Below, one piece after another: positions 52,318 to 64,000 of a stretch of 64,000 nt of DNA (position 1 is the stretch's first letter; each line of letters opens with the position of its first letter). Under the pieces are notes generated by a model. The model was not told the origin of the DNA. It worked only from the letters and a program-made list of their open reading frames with translations, and did no database searches. Origin of the DNA: Zonotrichia leucophrys gambelii. Lineage: Eukaryota > Chordata > Aves > Passeriformes > Passerellidae. The position numbers and the translations under genes were made by a program. The DNA lies in contig NC_088169.1 of assembly GCF_028769735.1 (NCBI RefSeq), positions 43,305,229 to 43,369,228 of the forward strand. The letters run 5' to 3'.

Positions 52318-55300
52318 ATGTCTAATAAATTATGAACACTGAAAGGCAATAAAATTTATGTTTACATGATTGAAAATTATGTGTTTCAAAAATCTAGTAT
52401 CCTATTCACTTATTCTACATCATAGACCTTAATGGGAAATATGGATTGTCTATACATTATATTGTATCGTATTTCAATGAAAATATGTTGCTGCTCTCTT
52501 GCAGTTCAGTGTGAACTAAGCTCAGTCACAGTATTTCCTCTCTTTCATTTATGTGCACATCATAAGTACTTTTGGAGGGTATCTTAAAGGAGCTCAGGAG
52601 TGAATCCAATTTAGCTAATCAAGTCAAATCCAGAAGAATTATTTCTAGAAGTCTTACTTCCTTGAACTCTTTCAAATGAGAGGAAAAAACTGCTATTTTT
52701 TTACCTCTGCTTATCATTACATATCTGAATACTTAGAAATCAGAATTTCCTTTGGTGATCTCTAAAAAAATTTATTCATACACCTGTAATCCAGAATGTC
52801 CTGCAGGGTTTCATTTCCTTAACAAAACTATGCATTCCAAATTAGAAATCCAGCTTATATTGGAGACTGGTATTTAGATCATTAGTATGAAAGTTCATAG
52901 TCCCTTATGAATAGTGAGTGCCCTGTGGGGATTTTTTTTAATTGAACAAAAATTATTAAAAAAATTATGTAGTTGTGTATTTCACACAAAAATATGTATT
53001 TTTGTGTTAAGTACATGAGTACATCACCTCCTTTCTTTTTTTTGATGATATTTTTGAAAAGAGGATGAGATTTCTAATCAGCTATAACCTTTATACCTTT
53101 GAGATGATACCAAGTACAAGCAATGTATACATTGCTATATCAAACCCACTGTTTGCTGCCTAGATCCAGAGCTTCAACTCTGTGGTTCAAGCCTGAAAAC
53201 TCATTCTTCTCCATAAAATCACCAGTAGCCTGAATTTCTGATGGAAGTAACACAATACTTCTCTCAAGCCTAAGCTAACTCAGCTGAGCAAAGAAAGAAA
53301 TAGACATTCATTCTGCTTACTGAACTGCAAAATTTAGAAATGTGGCTGAGCACCAGCACTGCACAACACAGCTTTAACCTACTCTTTGTGCTTTCTTGAC
53401 ATACCTTTACTACCTCAGGATCAAATCAGTTGCTGCCTGAATAGCAAAAATAAGAATCATCCCAGCTTATTATTACATGACTACTTCAAAATCCTTCTCA
53501 GTAGTTATCTATGTAGCATTCAAAACCACTTAGTAAGAGAACAAAATTTTCAAAGAAAGCTAATTGCTAAATCAGGTAGCAATGACTAGCAATTTTCACT
53601 GAAGGTACAATTCCTCACAGTGGGACTATGGGTTCAAGCACAAGCACACACTGTACATTTTGTTCCATCCCTAGCATGCTTCCTGACCATCACAAAGTTG
53701 AATTGACCTAAGTAGCACTCTCCACAAAAATGCTTGACCCCAATTTGAGCCTTAGCATAGTCTACAGACTGTTCTGAGTAGGCAGCCTGGATATGGTTAT
53801 TCTGCAGGTTTTTTGGGATGTCTACAGTGCCAAATAAAGGAGAATCAGGCAAGAAGGTACAGTGATAGACACTGAATTCTCAGTCTTTCTAACTTACATC
53901 TGTTCACCAACCAGGCCACCCTAAGGTAAAGCAGGCTTATTAAGAGACTCTTTGTAATCACTGGAATGTGGAGCAGTGTGCTCTCACCATTTTTCCTCAG
54001 TAATATAGATACAGCTCCTAAATGGAATTGTCCATTCACAAATACCCTCCTTCTAATTTTTTATGTATAGAAATCTTGCTTTGTATCTGGGATTGCATTT
54101 TACATTAAACCCACCAACTCAGGTTCTCAGTTGAGTTCTGTCACTAGCAATTACTTTTCTTTCCAGTTGTTACTGGTTAGAGTGAGTACAAGAGCAAAAG
54201 CTTGGCTCGTATTCCTTGGTGCAATCCCTCCCACCACAGTTATGCACACTATCAACTTGATTTGTTTAAAAATATTTACGTATTTCCATCCATAAAAATG
54301 CATGTCTTGCTAACATTTCACTGCAGATTTAAATCAGCCTCAGAAAAATAATTAAATGAGTTAGACATTTCTGAGATAACAAATGAGAGCAGAACTAAAC
54401 CCAAGAACAATAGCATGTACTCTTATTTCTGTCTAGTAGTTGAAATATCAGAAAAAAAGTCACATTTTATATGATTAATGTTTAGAGACTAATATTTTTT
54501 GCCTGTTTCACTCATCCATGCATATGCTTGTTTGGTTTTTTTGTCACTATTCTTTTCTGTTCATCTGTTTCCTCTTAGTTATTTGAAGGTTATTGGTTAT
54601 AACCCCCTCCAAGTAGATAATAAAAATAATTTTTCATATAATTTTAAAATAATTTTATCCTTTATCTTATCCTTATCTGAATTTTTGGACCTTTTTTCCT
54701 TGGCAAGGGACGATATACAGAGACATATATGACAGATATTAGACAGTTTTCTTTGGTCCTAATAGTAGACTGAAATTATGTCTTTCCAGAACAGAATATG
54801 TGAATCACTAGACAGCTTAATATCAAGTGCTTTAATGAATGATTAATGAGGTATAACCAAAAAAAAGAAAAAGGATTGATTTAAATAACATGGCATACTG
54901 TGATCAGATAAAACTCATTTGAACAAACAGAGCCAGAATTTTTGGTGGGGTCAGGCTTCAGAATCATACACCTCAGTGCAGATGTCAAAAAATTGACATG
55001 TTTTTAGGTAAGTGAAGTGTCTCAAGTCCTCAGTAGTTAGAAGTTTGATTCAGTTTTGTGAAGATCATTGTTTAGTGCTTTTTGATATGACCTAGAGTAT
55101 CTGGGGCAGAGAGAGAGAAGTGGTAGAGAATTTGGAGAAGACCTCAAGCAACTGCTGGAAGTCAAGGAACACCGAGCAGCTGGAATGATTCCAGGCATCT
55201 GAGCACATGCAATTGAACCATAATCCTAGCTAAAGCTGGGAGTTATTCAGCTAAGCAAAGGCTGGAGTCCAAACTGATATGTAGAAAAGAAATAACAAAA

Positions 55301-58300
55301 AAAGTTTACCAAGAGGATTCTCAATTCTTTTAGCCAGGCAGTGCAATTTTTGTTTGTTTGGTAATGACACAACTCATAGCACAACAATGCACAACTGGAT
55401 AAAAGCCATCTATCTAAATGCTATAGATATAAAATTCACTGTTTTTCTGTATGTTCCCTCTCTCTATAAACAGCAAAAATAATCAAATTATTTGTGAGGA
55501 AAAATGCTGATTACAACTTAAGAATTAAATTTTCGCAAAGAAAGTTTCAAACCAAACATTTTCAGTGATACCAGCTAGAACTTGGGAAAACATATGCAGA
55601 ATTAACCAGAATTATAGCCAGTTTCAATAATTACAGCCAGAATTAACGCCAGTTTCATGACTATCATTACGCAGGATGCAGTTTTTCAAATAAAATAGGA
55701 AACCAACACATACCAGTGAAGCTGTGCAACGGAAGAGGGAAATCCAGGGCACCAGGAATATTTCTCTGTCTGCTCTGAAGTAACCCTGACCCCCAGGAGA
55801 GCCCTGACTTGGACCTTCATTCATAGAGAAAGTTTCCTAGACTTCAAGATAGACTAGAATCCACAAAAGTATGAAATAAATTATAGAGAGTAGTGTAAGT
55901 TTGTCACTTGGTAAAAAATTTAAGTTTTAAGATTTTTAATATGTTGTAAATAGAAACAAAATAGAAAACACGAAGGGTCATCCTAAGTTTCCTCTTCATG
56001 CTTCTTCTTCCTTCTTCTTCAACTTGAGCGGCATTTTGTAATTAAGCAGAAAAATCCACATTACAAGCTTTGAAACCAGTTATTCAGTTAAAAAAGAAAA
56101 TAATCTGTGTCAATTCTTAATTAAAAAGTTTAGTCTTTAAAAACCTTGCAATAAAAGATTAACCATTTTGTGCCTTCTAATGAAAAACTACCAAACTCAC
56201 AATAGTAAAACTATTTTACTAATAAAAAAAAAATAAACACTTAAATCCAAACATAAATTACTATCTCAAATACCTTCAGTCTAAACCCAAAAAAACCCAA
56301 CAACTAATACCCCCACACAAGAAAATTTACCAGCCTGCAAGATTCATATATGCAGACATGGACATGAGTACACAATCATTAACTCATTATCATGCACTGA
56401 TTTCTACTGATAGTTACATCAATCTGTCATTAATCTGGCTGTTACTTAGAAATAAAAATCATGGCATTAGCAAAATGTAAGTGCTCGATTTTATTTTTTA
56501 AGAATAAAGTTTATTCCATGGTTCAACATGTTTTTATTAAATTGCTACTGAAAAATAAGCTATAAATGGGTTCTACAGCAAATTATCTATACTACATCAA
56601 TTTTCCACCTGTGTATTTCCAGTCTGTGGCTATTTGGAGCTTATGTCTACAAAACTAAGACATAAGCTTTGTTTTACTCCTTTGGCACAGCTTTTTTTAC
56701 TTAACAGTTAATAATCTGTAAACCCTAGTTTCTTCTCATTATCAGTGGAAACAGAAGTCTGATGTTAGAGCTGAAGTAAATTAAATATCATGATAGATAA
56801 TGAAAATCACAGACAGGCTATTTTAGGTTTTGATTTCTTCTTATACTTCACAGATCTGCAAGTGAAAAGGCATAATATTAAGCCATTTAGAAGGAGGACC
56901 TTCTGGAACACTTTTCACTTTATAAGAATATGCTACTTGACATTTCTTCTGGAGGGCCATTCAGAAGACATTATAGGAAAAGCTGCATTGAAATAATCTG
57001 TGATGCCATCATGAGCAAAATTGTGACTATACTGTTAGAGGTACATTTCTTTTGCTACCCTATTGTGAGTGAAAAACTTGGTGATTTATCCAGTGAACTG
57101 ATTCCAGAGAATGGAATTCAGGAGACAGCCAGTGGAGGCGACCCACCAGCAGTGCTGACTGACACACTGCTTTCCCTTATCCAGCAGCAGCATGATAAAG
57201 CAACTTTTCTCTTCTGCTTGGTGACATTTCTAGCCCTCACATCAGCGGACTCGAGTGAGTGAGGAAAAGCAACATCTGCTGTGTAAAATTCATGAAGATT
57301 AAGCTGACAGCAAAGCCAATATTGTGTGACTTCATAAAACTAGTATGCTTCTAGCAACAATTGAAAGGAAATTAAATACAAAAATAAAATAGAAGGAAGC
57401 CTTTACTTTTGCATTAGGCATTGCTCTGTAGATAATGCAAGTGAAAAATGGCCCCATATACTCAAAAAATTGAAACATTAAAAATAGATTTCCCTCTTCA
57501 GCAGCTGCATATGTACTTTTTCCTTAAATCAGAGGATTCTAAATTGATCTAGAATATGATGTGACAGTAGACACCTATAAAATTTAATGCAGAACTCAGT
57601 ATGAAACAAAATCCTTCAGTATTCATTTTTCTCATAATGGACCATAGCAATGTTTTCTGTAGAACAGCTTTTGTGGGGAGGGATTCTCTGTGCAAATATA
57701 TTGTCATGTCCCATCTCTCCTTCCCCCTCCCCTGCAATACAAAAGATATTATGCAAAACCTTAATATAACTAATATAACTTATAGCCAGGAATCTCCTTA
57801 TATTAGTGAGACCAAGTATCAGTCACAAAAGCATATCTCCAGTCCTTATCTGTGACTTTGTTTGGCCCCATCCTAGAATAAGAGATTGCCACAAAACATA
57901 CCACAGAAAAAACATGGATCCAGAATCTTCTGCATTATTTACCAAGTTTTTCTTAAGGTACAATACATACTCTTTTAATTTTCAGAATATATCCTTCAGA
58001 GAGAATGCCAGTATAAACTCTATTACATAATTTATGCCACACTTAAGTCTTACACTGAAAGCTCTCCAGTCACTGAGATTGTGTGCCAGCACTCTCCAGA
58101 AGACAAGTGAATTCTTAATGAGGTTAAAACAAGGCCTTCCTGCCACAGAATTTGCTCCTTGTCCCCATTCTCAAGTTGTCATTTTTTTTCATGATTTCTG
58201 TATAACTATACTTCTCTGGTTATATTCATGTAGTAAGGCTGCTTTGCATAAATTGAGACTTATAGTATATGAAGGACTGTGTTTTTAAATCTTCTTTGCC

Positions 58301-61300
58301 TCCAAACTATTCTTAAAATAGTTCCCATTGCCTAGTCTTGTCAAAATGCATCATGCCTGTTTTTCAAAATCTTCAAGAGAATTAAGGCATCCTTGAAATA
58401 TGAAAGTGGCTGAGGAGCAGACATGTACATTACTTGAGAACAGGTTTCTTGGTGCATAAAGAAGTGAACTATTTACAATCAGAGTCTTCTCAGAAAGATT
58501 TGCTAGAACAATTCTTTAGATCCCATTGGGTCTTTGAATGTGTGATAAGATTACAACTTTTCTCAGAAAAGCTAGCTTCAAGTTCAAGTAGCTGCCTATG
58601 CTATTTCTCTGCAGCATTACTTATTCAGATGCAATCAAGTACCATGGAGAATATTATAAAATAGAAGAAGGCTTTTTTGAAATTCCTGAGAAAGCCTGGC
58701 TCATACATTTTGCAGCTGTAATATGTGCGCAAAAGTCTAATTATAGTAATCCTAATCTATGCAGACTATGTTATTAAACGTGACATATATTTTAATTGTT
58801 GACAGATGGCTTTGAACCATGTATAAATATTTATAAAGTCACACATATTCCTATAGCTAGCACACACAAAATTTCCAGGTATATTAGTCTGTCTTTTCTG
58901 AGTCCTTTTATATGCACATGCAAACTCAGGATTTCCATTTTAATAACTATTTTATTGTTTAGGTTATCTGAAGACATAAAAGGACCATTTTCTTTTTAAA
59001 GTGAAATGAATATTGCATAGATTACAGACAGTTTTGATTACTGTGGAAATCAGAGTACTTTTTCATCAGTACATTGTATTGTGTTAGCACATGTGCTCAC
59101 AGTTATTAAATATTGCCATTGTGCTGTTTATTCATAGTCACCCATCTTCTCTCATCTCTACTGAGAAGATTTCAATAGAAACTCTAAAATCTCCACGAAC
59201 AGTGCATAAAAACAGGCTCAATCCAGCAAGACTATTCATTAACACACAAATCTAATGCATGTTCCTCTTATTTATAACTCAGATATCCTCATGTAGCTGG
59301 TTATTAAGAAAACACCCCAAACAAGTAGAAAATGGGTAACATTTACAAGAACAACCATCTAGGAAATACATTATCTGAGCTCTTAAGAGATGTCTAAGGG
59401 TAGGCTTAAACTAATGAATAAGGTGAAGGCTGAGGGATCCCACAAGTCAGAGAAACTGCTTACACATCTTTTCAGCTGTTAGGGGGGACTCACTCCATGT
59501 AGCTTTAGAAATCTAAACTTAGGCATCTGTCTCTACAGAAAGACAGGCAAGTCCAGTGGGTAATTCATCTCAGCCTAAAGTTATCTGTAAGATGTTTATT
59601 GAAGTCAAAAGTCGGATTCTTTGCTGATACATGGTTTTGCAAAAAATCCCAACCCACCAACCAACCGGCCTGCCAAACAACCGCAACCAAATCAACAACA
59701 GAAAAAACTTGTGCAACTTTACTTTTTATTTTCCCCTCACTGTATGACATTTGTATTCAACTTAAACACCTCCAGGCTATTTATGTGGCACTAGTTACCT
59801 TTCAGAGTCACTAGAGCTTTTAGAGTCAATGGAAAGAAACAGGAACATTCAAAAGCCTGACCTCACCCTAAAACAAATCATGCAGGGATGTATGGACATA
59901 TGCATTACTGATTTTGGAAGAGCATAATATGGTGCTACATATTCCAAAGAAGGTTAAATTTTTTTCTGCGTGGATTCTTTCACTAAAAGCTCATTGTGGC
60001 ACAAACTGTCGTCTTGCAGAAAATGGAGGGAGGAGGCAGCCATTTAAAACAACAAAGTGAAAATTAGAAACCTTAGAAATTAACTTTAAAAACTGCAGCC
60101 ATGAAGTGATAGGATACTAAGTCCTGTCAAGAGGGTGTGATAATTTCTTCCTTGAAAGTCTGGTGAAGGGATGAATCAGCAAGGAAGAAAAGAAAATAAA
60201 TGTCAGCCATTTAATGTCAGTCTTCCTACTGTTTCAAAGGTATAGAGAAACTATTTTAAAATTTTTGAGAGTAAATTAAAAAGCTATTTGTTAAATTCAT
60301 TTTCCTTACACTTAATACAAATTGTTATGACAAGTTTTTATGCATTTTTAGCACAGTGACAGTAAGCTTTCAGTTCTTTTCTTTTTATCAAAAATATTTC
60401 ACACAAAGTGTGCCAACAATCCAACATCAGAAATAGATGAATCAGCAATCTAAAGAAATACAAAAATATATTGAATTCCTTTGAGATGAGCCATATTTAT
60501 TGTATTTTATTTTCTCTCATACAGAGCATCTAATTGGGGAAATACTGCAAACTCCTATTCAATGCAGTTATACATTTTTCATTTTATTAGAAGTATGAAT
60601 TTCTACCACTAAAAATTTTCATACAAAAAAAAAATCATTGTTGAAGCCAAGCATAAATATGATATACTCTTTGCAAGGCACTTTGGGTGTTCTTCAATTT
60701 CTTATAATCCAATTACATATCTGCGTGTCCTAACTTCTCTGGAGATAATATATGACAGATGGAGTCTGATTTTTTTTTTCAAATGCTAGTAAAACTTATA
60801 TATTGTACTTAACCTGACACAGATTTCATTATTGCAATGTGTTCATTTCTGCATAGTTTTCTAATGTAAATTCATGTAGAAACAGGAATCACTAAGAGAT
60901 CAAGTATTAATGTCAAAAAATATAGAATGCCTTTGACAAAATATAAGACACAATATATAAAAATGTTAAGTCTGAGGTTTATTTTCAAGAGTTCAGTGTT
61001 CCCATTTCTCTTTATATCTTTCAAAAATTGAATGTGTAATAATTTACAATCCTAGAAGTTGTTCAGGTCAAGACTTTTACATACAATCAACTGGATATGC
61101 ACAGTATAAATCTTAGTAAAATACAGTTGTGTTTCTAATAATAGAGCTTCAATCCACCACATATAATGAAATTTGATTTTTTTTCTTTTACTGTAGTGTT
61201 CTTTGTCAGGCAGGGCCGGGCTATGCTGCTCCATAAATTGCGAAGAAAGCAGAGCAGTTCTAATGAGAGCTGGTGCACTACAGTGCAATACTGGGGGCTG

Positions 61301-61343
61301 CCAACTCTCATGCTCCAGCCTGGAAAAAAATTACCCCATTAAT
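52318..61343. other. Intron, no gene recognised
   Basis: About 9 kb of mostly AT-rich sequence. Two open frames look slightly less random than the rest: minus strand 53634-53852 and plus strand 56930-57262. Neither has motifs or splice contexts I could recognise. A CCAA-rich run lies near 59655-59690. Confidence 0.45.
55606..55657. repeat. 21-bp direct repeat
   Basis: CCAGAATTATAGCCAGTTTCA (55606-55626) recurs with two changes at 55637-55657. Confidence 0.85.
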
Positions 61344-61498
61344 CACAGAATCATAGAATAGTTTGGGCTGGGAGGGACCTCACAGATCAGTTAGTTCCAG
61401 TCCTCCTGCCATGGGCAGTGACACCTTTCACCAGAACAAGTTGCTCAGAACCCTACCTGACCTGGACGTGAACACTTCCAGGGATGGGATGTCCACCC
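61344..61498 (-). mobile_element. CR1 LINE, short 3'-terminal fragment
   Basis: The plus strand begins CACAGAATCATAGAATAGTTTGGG and continues CTGGGAGGGACCTCACAGATC and GACCTGGACGTGAACACTTCCAGGG, the antisense 3' end of CR1. Only about 155 bp remain. The truncation point is followed by an unrelated 14-bp duplication (CCCCAAGAGGCAAA at 61496 and 61513). Confidence 0.92.
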
Positions 61499-62079
61499 CA
61501 AGAGGCAAATGCCCCCAAGAGGCAAAGATTATTTGTACAAACACAGCCTTAGGGAAGAAGATGCAGCTCAGAAATCAAGCATTTACGTGCCTCACCCCAT
61601 GCTAAAATTCTGTCAACAGAAGAACAGATATCACTTAGTATATTTCATACAATTACTTATTTATTAGGGTTTTCATGCACAAACTTAGAGACTCAGGCTG
61701 AATCCCACAATGAATCCCATCCATATTTTCTCCTATTACCCTAAATTTTATACTATAATCTAGTTCCATTAAAAAAGACATGTTCTCAAGATATTCTTAC
61801 AAAAATGTATCAGTGAAGAAATAATTCTTAATATTTCATGGACCCAAAAAAGTTATATTAACTGAAGAATAAAGTTCTTCCTCCTCAAAGATCCTGTATT
61901 TTGATGTAGAGACACCATCGCTGGAATAAGCTGAACTAGGATTTCTCAACTTGTACTTCAATCATCAAACTATTATTTGGGGGGAAAGAAAGACAAAAGC
62001 AACAGCTTTTTCTCTTAGATCATTGTTTAAAGACTGTACTGTTTAGAATAAGTGATTAAATTATCATCTCTGCCAATGT
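61499..62079. other. Intron, nothing recognised
   Basis: Ordinary AT-rich sequence apart from the short CCCCAAGAGGCAAA duplication at its left edge. Confidence 0.5.
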
Positions 62080-62815
62080 GAAGGAGCAAACCCCTTCCAA
62101 TGGCTGGAGGGGAACCAAAATAAGCCAGATAGAGATGAGCCCCCCTCCCAGCCATCCCATAAAATCTTAACCAATGGGCTGGGGTTTATCTGTCTTCCAG
62201 ACTCTGTGGGGAAAGATCTCCATGGATCACTTCTTATCCTGAAGGAGTTATTTCCTAAGAAATGTGAGACACTTCTAGGATGCAGGGGAAGAGCCTATTG
62301 AGATTGTATAAAGCTTAATATGAGATGCTTAGAGGCAGAAACAGAGATGGGGAAACACAGAGATCAAGGGGTTCTGAGGAGGAGCAAACATGGCAAAATA
62401 AAGGGGCAAAGAGATTAAAAGGGCCTGTTAATTTTAAACAGGATCTCATCTGTACATTTAACTATCTATGCTTTATATATGACATGCACAGCCTGCTCTG
62501 TTCTCCATTTGTCTCCCTCTCTAAGTGTTATTGAGGGTGAGATACTGGACAGGTCAGAGGGTCAATGAGTTGGTTAGTAGAAGGGCCAGGAGGCCATTTG
62601 CACATCCATGTCAGTGTGGGAGGCCACCAGAGACCAGAGGATCCCAGACTGATATTGAATGCCTAGGGGTAGTTATCAAAAGGATCTCTAGTCTGTGTGC
62701 CTGCAGGTATGGATGGGCAAAGGGCATCTGCCCCAGCAGCAGTCAGACTGTAAGCAGGAGAGCATGCTCAAGTGCCAGCAACAGGGGACATCAGATTTGA
62801 GTTCGTGGACAAGAT
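62080..62815. other. Unassigned repeat-like segment
   Basis: About 0.7 kb with a base composition unlike the surrounding intron. It contains GC-rich phrases (GAGCCCCCCTCCCAGCCATCCC, GAGGCCACCAGAGACCAGAGG, GGGCATCTGCCCCAGCAGCAG) and a TATA-like CTTTATATATGACATGC at about 62470. It reads like a retroelement LTR or another interspersed repeat, but I cannot name a family and see no clear ends. The open frame at 62525-62800 has no domain I recognise. Confidence 0.4.
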
Positions 62816-62844
62816 AGTTGTCCAAAGGCTAGTTATTGAAGGAA

Positions 62845-62957
62845 TATTGTGTACGTGTGTATGCATATATACACTACATATATATATATAATGCACAAAA
62901 AATATATATAATGCATAATATATATATATATACACAATACATATATATATGAATATA
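62845..62957. repeat. (TA)n-rich microsatellite, left of LTR-D
   Basis: TATATA blocks interrupted by ATGCA and ACACA. The tract continues on the far side of the LTR (63571-63611), so the LTR inserted into it. Confidence 0.92.
62952..62957. repeat. Left target-site duplication of LTR-D (AATATA)
   Basis: AATATA directly precedes the LTR and is repeated directly after it (63571-63576). Six bases is the usual size for class II (ERVK-like) avian retroviruses. The TA-rich context means part of the match could be chance. Confidence 0.7.
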
Positions 62958-63570
62958 TGCCGGGTTTTTTCTGCGTCTGTTTGAAGGGCCTAGAAAGGCC
63001 CGAAGTGGCCTTGGGGCAGCCCGCGTATCGAAGGACGAGAAGAGGCTTCAGTTCTTCTTTCGGTTTTTATGTTTATTAATTGTTTATCTAAAAGATGTTC
63101 TTTCAGCCCGACAGAGATCTGCTCAGCAGTCAGCCATGAGCACACTGTCCTGCCCTCCGGACAGCTGCGTATCTTTATACCCATTGTTACGTGTACAATA
63201 TTTATCATTTTTCCCCAATACCATTTATTCTTATTGCTGGGTGCACTTTCAGTAATAACCAATCTAAAAGTGCCACCATCACCAAAGAAGATGGAGGAGA
63301 AGAAGAAGAAGAAGAAGGACAGGACACACCCCAATTCCTCCATCTTACTTCTCTAAACCCCCCTGTACATAAATCCTAAACCCTGTGTCTCACCCTCTAA
63401 TTAACTAATCCCTTCACCATTCACTCCGGTGAAGCCCTCATCCTTGTCGTCTCCTGTGTAGGGTCAAAGTCCAGCCACCAGACACTTCTGGCAACATTCC
63501 AGGACTCCCGAGCCCCCCAAGGTGGTCTCGGTGGCTCAGCACCTCAGGACTGAGATCCTGAAATCCGACA
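62958..63570 (-). mobile_element. ERV solo LTR, family D (613 bp, ERVK-like)
   Basis: Minus-strand sequence starts TGTCGGATTTCAGGATCTC and ends AAAAAACCCGGCA, with TG...CA ends. A TATA box (GGGTATAAAGATA; plus-strand 63171-63183) and a downstream AATAAA signal (plus-strand 63072-63077) are correctly spaced for a U3-R-U5 layout. It is flanked by a matching 6-bp duplication inside a TA microsatellite. No primer-binding site or viral genes follow, so it is a solo LTR left by recombination. U3 contains a (TTC)n tract (plus-strand 63296-63318). The intact signals suggest a fairly young insertion. It is in the sense orientation of GPC5, and the 117-codon frame on this strand is probably not a gene. 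Confidence 0.87.
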
Positions 63571-63611
63571 AATATATATACACATTACATATATAAATAA
63601 ATAAATATATA
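63571..63611. repeat. (TA)n/(AAAT)n microsatellite, right of LTR-D
   Basis: ATATATATA then ATAAATAAATAAATATATATAG. Its first six bases are the right target-site duplication of the LTR. Confidence 0.9.
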
Positions 63612-64000
63612 TAGATCTGTACTTTTCATTAACAGGTTTTTGTCCTGACCAGTCAGACAAGTGAAGAGAGTGAGGTAGTTGGTGCATTTTGTGTCTACAT
63701 GAGCACCATGTTTTCTATCTATGTTGACATGTTGCATATAGCCCTGTTGTGTGTTTATACACATTTCCTTATTGGTACCGACTGAACCTGGGAACACGAT
63801 GTTGCAGCAGGTTTGACAAGCCCTAACATTAGGCATTCACATTAATGAGGTTTTTTTTAAGGACACCACACTCGTGGTCCATGTGTGTTCAGCAATCTTT
63901 GAGAATGATTGCAAAAATGGGCTTTCCAGGACTGCTGCACAGAGAGACATCTTATTTTTGTGTCTGCAGTTGCAGAACTTTGTGGTTGTCACAAAGCTCT
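63612..64000. other. Intron, nothing recognised
   Basis: Ordinary sequence. The minus-strand frame at 63585-63836 has no motif I recognise. Confidence 0.45.

Larger units (their letters stand above)
46810..64000 (-). other. GPC5: Upstream intron of GPC5 (inferred; incomplete)
   Basis: This is the intron preceding the recognised exon in the gene's minus-strand orientation. The preceding coding exon, which should end near a KLKHVVQ-like segment by recollection of the human protein, was not seen in this window. The content is AT-rich intron plus two CR1 fragments, two LTRs, microsatellites and one unassigned repeat-like block. Confidence 0.6.

Noticed and set aside
56930..57262. 110-codon plus-strand frame
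   Set aside because: Antisense to GPC5, no motif recognised, no flanking consensus splice sites evaluated as strong. Conserved non-coding DNA remains possible but is not supportable here.
62990..63343. 117-codon minus-strand frame as a viral accessory protein
   Set aside because: It is contained within the solo LTR across U3-R-U5 signals, with no recognisable viral protein similarity.
1..64000. Search for CRISPR arrays, operons, tRNA/rRNA genes or phage-like systems
   Set aside because: None seen. Introns, CR1 and avian ERV LTRs show vertebrate nuclear DNA.

Overview
The window looks like nuclear DNA from a bird, most likely a passerine. It is AT-rich and has low gene density. It carries 3'-anchored CR1 LINE fragments ending in the ATTCTATGATTCTA-type terminus and several endogenous retrovirus (ERV) LTR families that I recognise from songbird genomes. 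No bacterial or viral gene organisation, CRISPR array, rRNA or tRNA gene was seen.

The only protein-coding sequence I can support is one exon on the minus strand at 46647-46809. It encodes the Ser-Gly-rich, glycosaminoglycan-attachment segment near the C-terminus of a glypican and best fits GPC5 (glypican-5), as its penultimate exon. It has a canonical donor, a canonical acceptor and a textbook TGCTAAC branch point. GPC5 is known for very large introns, so one 163-bp exon in 64 kb fits. On this reading, 1-46646 is the last intron (the gene runs right to left) and 46810-64000 is part of the preceding intron. I did not find the final exon or the upstream exon.

The rest is intronic sequence with mobile-element relics. 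Left part (1-24 kb): a 1.2-kb LTR (family A here) with an internal minisatellite, some short palindromes, an (ATT)16 microsatellite, a CR1 and an LTR scrap. Middle (25-35 kb): a family C LTR, a second family A LTR, an old CR1 reverse-transcriptase relic, and a nest in which two opposite-facing family B LTRs sit at the edge of and inside a third family A copy. Right part (41-64 kb): a family C fragment, the GPC5 exon, CR1 copies, a TA/CA microsatellite, a family C LTR, an unassigned 0.7-kb repeat-like segment, and a well-preserved 613-bp solo LTR (family D) with a 6-bp target-site duplication. Family letters A-D are labels for this window only; exact library names need a repeat search.

I found no convincing novel biological system. 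The most useful observations are the GPC5 exon with its possible in-frame tandem acceptor, the nested inverted LTR-B pair, the young-looking solo LTR, and a few perfect inverted repeats. Nearly all short open frames here appear to be chance frames in intron or repeat sequence.
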